This document shows positions 44,912 through 52,431 of a stretch of 64,000 nucleotides of DNA, in pieces. The DNA comes from Faecalibacterium sp. I3-3-33 (GTDB lineage Bacteria > Bacillota > Clostridia > Oscillospirales > Ruminococcaceae): NCBI RefSeq assembly GCF_023347295.1, contig NZ_CP094469.1:2542001-2606000 (forward strand), in the 5' to 3' direction. The position numbers and the translations under genes are program-made. Every line of letters begins with the position of its first letter. Within the stretch, counting starts at the first letter, position 1. The notes below the pieces were generated by a model, which saw only the letters and a program-made list of their open reading frames with translations, was not told the origin of the DNA and did no database searches.

Positions 44912-45331
44912 TCAGAGGTGCAGCTTGCGCAGCCGCTCGGCGCGCTGGTCGTTGGTCACGGCGGCGCGGCGGGCGTTCCAGACCTCGGTGGCCCAGATCT
45001 CGGCGTGGTTGCGGTTGCCGATGATGGTCACGTCCTTTTCCAGTCCGGCGTAGGCGCGCAGCTCGGCGGGCAGCAGGATGCGTCCCTGCTTGTCCGGCGC
45101 TACCTCGCAGGCGGTGCTGAACAGATCGCCGGAGATGGCCCAGCTGTCCATCAGCTCGTCGCTTTCCAGCTTGTCCGCCAGCCGCTGGACTTCCTCCATG
45201 GGCAGTGCGAACAGGCAGTTGTCCACCCATTCCAGCACCACAAAGCTCTCGCCCATGGCATCGCGGAATTTTGCGGGGAAGTTCAGCCGCCCCTTGGCGT
45301 CGATGGTGTAATCATAACGGCCAAAGAACAC
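44912..45331 (-). CDS. mraZ: transcriptional regulator / division protein MraZ
   Basis: The 139-aa protein has two AbrB-like SWIM halves with the DxxxR signature: YDYTIDAKGRLNFPAKFR and VAPDKQGRILLPAELR. It is the first gene of the dcw cluster and binds the repeated GTGGG boxes ahead of itself, usually repressing the operon. The boxes at 45371-45396 fit that. It forms ring-shaped oligomers in other bacteria. Confidence 0.97.
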   Translation of the reverse strand: MFFGRYDYTIDAKGRLNFPAKFRDAMGESFVVLEWVDNCLFALPMEEVQRLADKLESDELMDSWAISGDLFSTACEVAPDKQGRILLPAELRAYAGLEKDVTIIGNRNHAEIWATEVWNARRAAVTNDQRAERLRKLHL

Positions 45332-45370
45332 GCGCTGCTCCCCCTTTCAGGGGCGTTCGCAGGGCGTGTG

Positions 45371-45437
45371 CCCTACTTTTACCCACTTTGCCCCACCGAT
45401 ACATCTTTATTGTAGCAAATCAGACCCGTGAATGCAA
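45371..45437 (-). promoter_or_regulatory. mraZ promoter with three MraZ boxes
   Basis: On the minus strand TTGCAT (45432-45437) and TACAAT (45409-45414) are 17 bases apart. Downstream lie GTGGGG (45391-45396), GTGGGT (45381-45386) and GTAGGG (45371-45376) at an exact 10-base period, the known MraZ-binding pattern. Confidence 0.88.
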
Positions 45438-45471
45438 GGGTTTTCGGGCGGCTTTTTGCCGCAAAAATCCA

Positions 45472-45514
45472 CAAAAAAAGTCCCTGTGAGCCGTCATTTT
45501 TGCTCGCAGGGACT
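45472..45514 (-). terminator. terminator after the coiled-coil gene
   Basis: AGTCCCTGTGAG (45479-45490) pairs with CTCGCAGGGACT (45503-45514) with one weak pair; TTTTTTTG follows on the minus strand. Confidence 0.8.
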
Positions 45515-45559
45515 GTGTTTTCCGCAATGTGTGGAATTTGTGTGGAAAGTTGGCTGTTA

Positions 45560-46021
45560 TCAGCCGTTTTTCTTGGCGTTCTGGCGCAGGCTGTTACGGA
45601 TGTTTTTGACCTGTGCGGCGTTTTCCACCATGGTGTCCTCGGTGGTGCGCAGCATGTTCTCGCAGTAGTCGGTCACGGTCTGGCGCAGGGTGCGCGCCTC
45701 GGTCTGGGCTGCGGAGGTGATCTCAGAAGCGCGCTGCTGGGCGGCCTTGACGATCTCAGCATCGCTGACCAGAATGCGGGCGCGTTCCTCGGCCTTTTTC
45801 ACAATGGCCTGTGCCTGTGCGTTGGCGCTGTCCACGATCTGCGCCCGGTCGTTCACGATCTGCTGCGCCTGCCGCAGCTCACCGGGCAGAGCCGCCCGCA
45901 CCTCGTCCAGATAATCCCGGATCTGCTCCACATCCACGATGCGCTTGCCGCCGGAAAGGGGCACATTTGCGCTCTCCTCCAGTGCATCCTCAATGGTATC
46001 CAAAAGCTCGTTCACGTTCAT
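45560..46021 (-). CDS. coiled-coil protein, ATP-synthase-subunit-b/DivIVA-like
   Basis: The 153-aa product is almost wholly helical with long heptads (VNDRAQIVDSANAQAQAIVKKAEERARILVSDAEIVKAAQQRASEI; two separate stretches). No membrane helix is present, unlike true F0 subunit b. Its start overlaps the rsmD stop as ATGA. An rsmD-linked coiled-coil gene of this type is common in related Firmicutes, where its role is unknown; a division or cell-pole scaffold is possible. A terminator follows. Confidence 0.75.
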   Translation of the reverse strand: MNVNELLDTIEDALEESANVPLSGGKRIVDVEQIRDYLDEVRAALPGELRQAQQIVNDRAQIVDSANAQAQAIVKKAEERARILVSDAEIVKAAQQRASEITSAAQTEARTLRQTVTDYCENMLRTTEDTMVENAAQVKNIRNSLRQNAKKNG

Positions 46022-46593
46022 AAGGCTTCTCCCTCCTGCTCAGCGGCGGGCTGCATGGGCTTTGTGTACTTCCACAGCAGCACCTTGCCGTATTTATACT
46101 GTTTTTGCAGGGTCAGACTGCCCGCCTGCGCGGGCAGCACGATGCCTGTTTCGCTCTCGCACAGCACGATGCCGCCGGGGGCAACGCACTTTTCCACGGC
46201 CGGCAGGATCTTTTCCAGCGTGCCGCCGCGGAAGGGCGGGTCCAGCAGCACCAGATCGAACTGCTCCCGGCAAGCCGACAGAAAACGCGCAGCCTCGCCG
46301 ATATTCACTCGGCTGCGGTCGAACACGCCGCAGGCCTTGCAGTTGCGCATCACGATGCTTACGGCCTCCCGGTTCTCGTCCAGAAAGACGCACCGGGCCG
46401 CACCCCGGCTCAGCGCCTCGATGCCCAGCTGGCCGCTGCCGGCATACAGATCCAGCACCCGGGCCCCGGGCAGGTCGAACTGTACGATGCTGAACATCGC
46501 CTCCTTTACCTGCGAGAGGGTGGGGCGGGTCACATCGGTGCCGGGCAGTGCTTCCAGCCTGCGGCCCCGGGCTTCTCCTGCGATCACGCGCAT
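46018..46593 (-). CDS. rsmD: 16S rRNA (guanine(966)-N2)-methyltransferase
   Basis: The 191-aa SAM methyltransferase has MRVIAGEARGRRLEALPG, TRPTLSQVKEAMFSI, the SAM loop VLDLYAGSGQLGIEALSRGA, and the catalytic DPPF in LVLLDPPFRGG. It methylates G966 of 16S rRNA. A strong AAGGAGG precedes the ATG. In many Firmicutes coaD follows; here a coiled-coil gene does. Confidence 0.96.
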   Translation of the reverse strand: MRVIAGEARGRRLEALPGTDVTRPTLSQVKEAMFSIVQFDLPGARVLDLYAGSGQLGIEALSRGAARCVFLDENREAVSIVMRNCKACGVFDRSRVNIGEAARFLSACREQFDLVLLDPPFRGGTLEKILPAVEKCVAPGGIVLCESETGIVLPAQAGSLTLQKQYKYGKVLLWKYTKPMQPAAEQEGEAL

Positions 46594-46658
46594 GATGTTA
46601 CCTCCTTGCCGTAGCTGCCGCCCCCGCGGCAGCCGGTTTGAACTCTTTCGTATCCTTT

Positions 46659-46725
46659 ATTATCTCCCAACTGCATAGCATTGTCAAGAGCCCGCATTGC
46701 GCTGCGGACGGCTTTGTGCTACAAT
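46659..46725. promoter_or_regulatory. back-to-back divergent promoters of rsmD and the flavoprotein gene
   Basis: Minus strand: TTGACA (46682-46687), 17 bases, GATAAT (46659-46664) toward rsmD. Plus strand: TTGCGC (46697-46702), 17 bases, TACAAT (46720-46725) toward the flavoprotein. The two -35 boxes are only 9 bases apart. Confidence 0.75.
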
Positions 46726-46781
46726 CATAGCAGCAATATTGCGCATTTTACGGCGCATTTCAGCAAAGGAGAGTATACAGC

Positions 46782-47402
46782 ATGAAAGTTCTGCTCATCA
46801 ACGGCAGCCCCCACGAGAAGGGCTGCACCTACACCGCCCTTTCCCTTATTGCCGGGGAGCTGAAGGCACAGGGTATCGAGACCGAGATCCTGCACGTCGG
46901 CGGTCAGCCCGTGGGCGGCTGCATCGGCTGCGGCGGCTGCCGCAGCGGCAGCGGGTGCGTATTCGGCGGCGTGGTCAACGAGGCCATCGAGAAGGCCAAG
47001 ACCGCCGACGCCTTTGTGTTCGGCAGTCCGGTGCACTACGCCTCTGCTGCGGGCAACATGGCCAGCTTTATGGACCGTCTGGCCTACGCGGGCGGCAAGT
47101 ATCTGGCCTACAAGCCCGCCGCCGTCTGCTGCTCTGCCCGCCGCGCCGGCACCACCTCCACCCTTGACCAGCTGGTCAAATACCCCCAGTTCTTCCAGAT
47201 GCCGCTGGTCAACGGCTCCTACTGGGCCATGGTGCACGGCTCCAACCCCGAGCAGGTGCTGCAGGACGCCGAGGGCTGCGCCGTGATGCAGGAACTGGGC
47301 CGCAACATGGCATGGCTGCTGCACTGCATCGAGGCCGGTAAGGCTGCCGGTATCGACCATCCGCAGAACCCGCCCCGCCCCATGACCAGCTTTATCCGCT
47401 AA
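46782..47402 (+). CDS. NADPH-dependent FMN reductase / flavodoxin-fold iron-sulfur flavoprotein
   Basis: The 206-aa protein has the flavodoxin-like start MKVLLINGSPHEKGCTYTAL (FMN phosphate loop) and a cysteine motif GGCIGCGGCRSGSGC near residue 45, typical of this family and possibly binding an Fe-S cluster. It then has FGSPVHYASAAGNMASFMDRL. It would shuttle electrons from NAD(P)H in the cytosol; the substrate is unknown. AAAGGAGAG precedes the ATG. It is monocistronic with its own promoter and terminator. Confidence 0.92.
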   Translation: MKVLLINGSPHEKGCTYTALSLIAGELKAQGIETEILHVGGQPVGGCIGCGGCRSGSGCVFGGVVNEAIEKAKTADAFVFGSPVHYASAAGNMASFMDRLAYAGGKYLAYKPAAVCCSARRAGTTSTLDQLVKYPQFFQMPLVNGSYWAMVHGSNPEQVLQDAEGCAVMQELGRNMAWLLHCIEAGKAAGIDHPQNPPRPMTSFIR

Positions 47403-47410
47403 AAAACGCA

Positions 47411-47464
47411 CAAAAGACCGGAACTGCTCTGCCCCTAAAAGGCAAGGCCGTTCCGGTCTTTTTA
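47411..47464. terminator. bidirectional terminator between flavoprotein and surface-protein genes
   Basis: AAAGACCGGAAC (47413-47424) pairs with GTTCCGGTCTTT (47450-47461), flanked by A- and T-runs, between convergent genes. Confidence 0.85.
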
Positions 47465-47492
47465 TTGGGTCTGCTTTTCTGTTACGCGCAGC

Positions 47493-50400
47493 TTATGCCG
47501 CCACGTTCAGATTTGCGTCGGGTGCCTTGAAGTCCACCGTGCGCGTCACAGGCTGGCCGCTGGCGTCCGTCCACTGCACACGCAGGGTATAGCCGCCGCG
47601 CTTTACCTTGACGGTAAAGTGGCCGTTTGCGTCCGTCACGGTTTCTGCCTTGACGGCATCACCCTTCAGCACCTGTACGGTGGTATTTGCCACAGGCTGG
47701 TCGGCCAGCTTCACGGTGCCTTCCACCTTGACCGGCATCAGCAGCACCACACCGGCTACCGCCGCCACAGCTGCCACGCCGCCGATCAGGATAATGGCCG
47801 CGCCGCCGCCGTCACCGCCGGAAGAGGGCTCGTCCCCGCCGGGCTGGCCGGGTTCGACCGTTGCATCATCCTGTGCGCAGGCGACCACATAGGTCATCTC
47901 TGCTGCGTCTGCTGCCGTAATAAACGGCACAGTCAGCTCGCCATCGGCATCTGCCGTGATCTGGTTGATGTAGATCAGGTTGTCCGCATTCAGCGGGTCG
48001 CTGCCGGAGCGGCTGACAAGCACCACATACTCCTTGCCTGCCTTGGCATTCGCAAAGGCAGCCTGGAACTTGCTGTCTGAAGTGGAAGCCGTACCGGTGG
48101 TGATGGAGTTTTCCGTATTGGGGACAATGTCGCCATCGGTGCAGTGGATGGTGGCAACATACGGGAATTTTTTGCAGACATTCGGATTCGCATTCCACTG
48201 TGCCATGGTTCCCCGATAAATGACCGTTTTCAAGCTTTTACAATTAAGGAACACATAATCTCCAATAATAGTCGTCAGATTTTCCGGCAAGGAAATCTCT
48301 GCCAGAGCTGTGCAGTCTTCAAAGGTTCGTTCATTGAGGGTTGTCACACCATCCGGGATGATAATGCTCTGCAACTTTTCGCATCCATAGAATGCATACT
48401 CTTCGATTTCTGTCAAGCCTGCCGGAAGATCTACTTTCCGCAGTTCTCTGCAATATTCAAATGTAGCCTCCATGATTTTGGTCACGCCTGCCGGAATTGC
48501 AATCTCCTTAATGGGACACCCCGCAAACGCAAATCTTTCGATTTCCGTCACACCTGCCGGGATCTTAATTTCCGTCAGTTTATCACAGCCCGAAAATGCA
48601 GCAGAGACAATTTTCTGCAGCGTATCCGGAAGTTCAAGGTTTTCCAGATTGATGCACTCTTGGAACGCGCCGTCTTCAATTGCCGTCACACCGGGCTGAA
48701 TCACAGCGCTTTGCAGATTCGTGCACTTCATAAACGTCCGATCATTAATGACCTGCACACCGCCCGGAATGGTAATGCTTTCCAGACTGCTGCAGTCCAC
48801 GAACGCGCAGAAGCCAAGTTCTTTCAAGCCTGCCGGAAGATTGATGCTCTTCAGCTTTGTACAACTATCGAAAGCCCACCAGTCAATTTTGCTCACACTA
48901 TCCGGCAGCGAAATACTTTCCAGATTTGTGCAGTCCTTAAAAGCACCCTTGCCGATCTCCGTTACTTTTCCCTGAATAGAAACTTCCGTCAGGCTTGAGC
49001 AGCCCATAAACATCCAATCTCCAATGCTGGTGACACCGTTGGGAATCGTCACACTCTTCAGGCTCTTGCAATTCCAGAATGCATACCATCCCAGAGTCTT
49101 CAGACTGCTCGGCAGCAAAATGCTTTCCAGATTTTCGCAGCCCTCGAAAACATTATCGTCGATCTTCTGAACACCGGCAGCAACCGTCACCTCCGTCAGG
49201 CTCTTGCAGTTCTTGAAAGCTTCCATGTTAACGGTCGTCACGCCAGACGGAATTGCCACACTGGTCAATGCCGTACACTCGGCAAATGCGCTTGTGCCGA
49301 TGGCGGTCAGGCTGCTCGGAAGGGTGACGCCATCCAGATTGCTGCAACCATAGAACGCACTGGTTCCAATGGTTCTGAGCGTTTCCGGCAGAGAAATCGT
49401 GGTCAGGTTCGTGCAGTCCATAAAAGCTTTAGCGCTGATACTGGTCGCGCCCTTGCCGACCACTACCTTTACGATTTGCTCCTTGGGCCACGTCGGGTCT
49501 GCATCCATATTGCCTGTACCTGTGATACGGAGCGTTCCATCTTCCGAAAGGATCCAGTTCAGGCTTTTGCCACAGGTACCGGAGCTTAGGAGCGTACCAT
49601 CCGTACAGTGGATCTTGGCCCCCATAATACTTTCGTTGCCCTTTCCTGCATCGAGCTTCAGCCATTGTCTCATGGTATCGTTCAGGCAGTATACATCCGT
49701 GATGGATGTGCAGCCCTTGAACGCGTTATCGTAGAATCCTGCAATATGATGGTTGAACGTCACCTTGGTCAGATTCGTGCAGTCCTCAAAGGCACACTTT
49801 TCGATCAGGGTAATCATATCACCTGCGATCACGATTTCCTTGATTTTATCCCGGGAGTCGTTCCACGGTGCATCCTCTTTTTTGCTGTAGAAGCCCATCT
49901 TTTCTACCGTCAGCACGCCGTTTTTCAGCGTCCAGACATCGTACACCGGGGTATCGGGCGTATCGGGATCCGGATTGGGTGTGACCGTTCCGGCTTTCGT
50001 TTTCAGCACAAGGGTCGTCGGCTTTTTCTCGAGTGTCACTTGGCCGCTGTACTCCTTGTCCTCTCCGTTCTGATTTACCACAGCCACCAACTCATGCCAG
50101 CCCGGTTTCAGGTACGCATCGAACGTACCATTTGCATCAGTCGTGCCTAGTTTGGTCGTCGTGGGATGGAGCGCATTACTCGTGTAATCTCTCTCGTAGA
50201 TGGTGATGCCCGCCTTGCTGATGCCGTCCAGCTGCGTTCGCACTCGATAACTCAAATGTGGGCAATGATCGGCACCGAACTCGTCGTAATCCAACGACCA
50301 GTAGAAGTCGCCGAGCTTGATATCCAAAAACTTGAGTTCTGCCGGGATCGTGCCCTTGGTTAGATCCTTCTTCCAGATGATAAGCGAGATCGTAAGTTTA

Positions 50401-52133
50401 CCGACCACAGACATGGAAATATCAAAGCAAATCGCACAGTCATGTTTTATGCCATCGCCCGGATCAGAGAGTTTCAATGTGACCTGTCCGCCGCCCTTGA
50501 GTTTGCACTCCATGTGCAGCTTGTCCAGAGCATCAATCTTCGGGCCTATTTCCACACCAACAAAGATCTGGATTTCCACCGACGTACTGGTGCCATTTTC
50601 CTTGACGGGTTCTACGCTGCCCTTACCCGGTTCGCTTCGATCTTCATAACCATCCGGCAAGGTGTTGGAATAATAGAACTCTGTATACTGTGAATATTGG
50701 AATTTAAAGGAAAACTTTGCTGTAACTTCCACCACAAAATTCGGGGTGATTTCCGCTTCAACGCCAAGTTTTTGCAGCCCTTTCGGGGTATGGAGCAAGC
50801 CAAGCGGGAACTTGGTCGTAACTGCACCGCTCACAGAAACCGATCCCGAAAGATTGACATCGTCCGACAGTAAAGCATACTGACGGCCTGCCGAAATAAA
50901 ATAAGCAAAGTCCATGTTGACGTTCAGCGACAGTGTACCGGTCACCTTAGCAGTAAGTGAGCCAGCTGCATCGCTCTTGCCGCTTCCATCAACCTTGAAA
51001 TCATGGACGTTCGTATCTACAATGGGGATCGTATCCGTAATGCCGCCATCCTCAATGTGTACCTTGTTCGTCTGATCCGTCGTATCTTCATGTACACCCA
51101 GATATTCTACGGCTGGGTCCATGCCCTCGTTGCTATGGATAAATTCACCGGAACCTGCTGATTCCTCAAGTTTCAGCACATCGAACACATCGGTCAGTTC
51201 CAGATCATCATCACCTTGGATCGTCACCCGATCGTCCTCAACCTCAATGCTCTTCACCCGGACGATCAGCAACTGACCCGGTTCATACTCATAGGTCAGG
51301 ATTCTGCCCGGCTGCAGGCTGCGGATGCTTTCATCCGGGTTTCTGATGATGTACTCCAGGCCGTCATCGTCTGCTTCAATGACCTGATTCCGGTCATCTG
51401 TATTGTTTTCATAAGTCACCAGCGTGGTATTGTCGTTCACCACCGCAAAGTTCGTCGTGGTATCCTGATTGTCCAGTTGGATGACACGATCTTCCGGGAA
51501 CTTATCTGCCGTTGCATTTTCCAGATCCTTGATAGCCTCATTGTTGGACTGATCCGTGTAGACCGGGCTCAGCGGTTCGTGGCTTTCCTGAGCCAGTAGA
51601 AACGCCTTTACCGTGTAATACTCCGGGAGCTCGCCCTGAATTGTCACCGATGCCGACGTATCATCGCTAAACACCTTCACAGTACCGCTGGCCACCATCT
51701 CTTCGGCAGTGCTGTCTGTGTAGACTGCCACCACCAAATCGGCCGCACTCTCCGTCACAAACGTCACTTTCGCCGTGCTGCCGTCCATCTTCAATTTGGT
51801 AACACGGCTGGTGCTGCCGCTGGACGCTCCGTTTTGTTCCTCGATGCCGTTCACCAGCAGCTTGCCCAAGCTGTTCGTACCCGTCACCGACATTTCAGAA
51901 GTTGCTTTCTGTTGTGTCTGCTCCTGTTCCGTTTGGGCATAGGCTGTCTGCAAAAACGGGTCGGATGCGATGGCTCTCGCCGTTTCCTCGTCCAGCTGGG
52001 GCGAGGAGGTCTCGTTGGTTTCTTCCACTGCAACAATGGATGCCGCATCGCTGTCCGCAGCCGCAAAAGCCGCCATGGGCGCAATGTTCAGCGCCATTGC
52101 CAGTGTCAGAAACACCGCAAGGATTCGTTTCAT
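47493..52133 (-). CDS. BspA-like leucine-rich repeat surface protein 1
   Basis: The 1546-aa protein has a signal peptide (MKRILAVFLTLAMALNIAPM, then AAFAA). A ~600-residue region of beta-rich domains follows, including a carboxypeptidase-regulatory/CnaB-like unit near 660-745 (GITIYERDY...TTDANGTFDAYLKPGWHELVA). About 25 LRR_5 (BspA/TpLRR) repeats fill ~740-1340 with the pattern C..L..I.LP..L..I...AF.GC. A membrane helix lies at about 1444-1467, and a final ~80-residue beta domain (VKVEGTVKLADQPVANTTVQ) follows it. No LPXTG is present. It is likely a host- or polymer-binding surface protein. The TM plus terminal beta domain is shared with the second LRR protein at 54909. The RBS is AAAGGA. 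Confidence 0.88.
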   Translation of the reverse strand: MKRILAVFLTLAMALNIAPMAAFAAADSDAASIVAVEETNETSSPQLDEETARAIASDPFLQTAYAQTEQEQTQQKATSEMSVTGTNSLGKLLVNGIEEQNGASSGSTSRVTKLKMDGSTAKVTFVTESAADLVVAVYTDSTAEEMVASGTVKVFSDDTSASVTIQGELPEYYTVKAFLLAQESHEPLSPVYTDQSNNEAIKDLENATADKFPEDRVIQLDNQDTTTNFAVVNDNTTLVTYENNTDDRNQVIEADDDGLEYIIRNPDESIRSLQPGRILTYEYEPGQLLIVRVKSIEVEDDRVTIQGDDDLELTDVFDVLKLEESAGSGEFIHSNEGMDPAVEYLGVHEDTTDQTNKVHIEDGGITDTIPIVDTNVHDFKVDGSGKSDAAGSLTAKVTGTLSLNVNMDFAYFISAGRQYALLSDDVNLSGSVSVSGAVTTKFPLGLLHTPKGLQKLGVEAEITPNFVVEVTAKFSFKFQYSQYTEFYYSNTLPDGYEDRSEPGKGSVEPVKENGTSTSVEIQIFVGVEIGPKIDALDKLHMECKLKGGGQVTLKLSDPGDGIKHDCAICFDISMSVVGKLTISLIIWKKDLTKGTIPAELKFLDIKLGDFYWSLDYDEFGADHCPHLSYRVRTQLDGISKAGITIYERDYTSNALHPTTTKLGTTDANGTFDAYLKPGWHELVAVVNQNGEDKEYSGQVTLEKKPTTLVLKTKAGTVTPNPDPDTPDTPVYDVWTLKNGVLTVEKMGFYSKKEDAPWNDSRDKIKEIVIAGDMITLIEKCAFEDCTNLTKVTFNHHIAGFYDNAFKGCTSITDVYCLNDTMRQWLKLDAGKGNESIMGAKIHCTDGTLLSSGTCGKSLNWILSEDGTLRITGTGNMDADPTWPKEQIVKVVVGKGATSISAKAFMDCTNLTTISLPETLRTIGTSAFYGCSNLDGVTLPSSLTAIGTSAFAECTALTSVAIPSGVTTVNMEAFKNCKSLTEVTVAAGVQKIDDNVFEGCENLESILLPSSLKTLGWYAFWNCKSLKSVTIPNGVTSIGDWMFMGCSSLTEVSIQGKVTEIGKGAFKDCTNLESISLPDSVSKIDWWAFDSCTKLKSINLPAGLKELGFCAFVDCSSLESITIPGGVQVINDRTFMKCTNLQSAVIQPGVTAIEDGAFQECINLENLELPDTLQKIVSAAFSGCDKLTEIKIPAGVTEIERFAFAGCPIKEIAIPAGVTKIMEATFEYCRELRKVDLPAGLTEIEEYAFYGCEKLQSIIIPDGVTTLNERTFEDCTALAEISLPENLTTIIGDYVFLNCKSLKTVIYRGTMAQWNANPNVCKKFPYVATIHCTDGDIVPNTENSITTGTASTSDSKFQAAFANAKAGKEYVVLVSRSGSDPLNADNLIYINQITADADGELTVPFITAADAAEMTYVVACAQDDATVEPGQPGGDEPSSGGDGGGAAIILIGGVAAVAAVAGVVLLMPVKVEGTVKLADQPVANTTVQVLKGDAVKAETVTDANGHFTVKVKRGGYTLRVQWTDASGQPVTRTVDFKAPDANLNVAA

Positions 52134-52431
52134 TGTTCATAATTCCTTTCTATTTTATTTGCACCGGAAGCATACCCTATACTTCTGTTTTTTATTGTAC
52201 CGCTTTTCGCGGTATTTTCAGCCCTTTTTTCCCTTTTTCTGCCCATCCGATTCTTTTTTGGATGGTTGCACAATTTTCACCCGGCATTTATTGGGCAACC
52301 TGTCATCGGCAGCTTCCGCGCACTGCAAAATTTCTGCTGTTCCGGCACAAAAGGGGCGTGAATGCTTTTTTCGTTCATAACTTTGTGATACCATACCTCT
52401 ATAAGCTTATCACTCAGACGGAGATCCTGCT
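52134..52431. promoter_or_regulatory. divergent regulatory region with a 27-nt motif shared by both surface-protein loci
   Basis: 52364-52390 reads GCTTTTTTCGTTCATAACTT then TGTGATA; the region before the second LRR gene (58311-58337) matches it at 25 of 27 positions. A TACAAT preceded by a small GCGG-type hairpin near 52190-52215 is a candidate -10 for the LRR gene. No convincing promoter for the GH2 gene was found. Confidence 0.5.
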
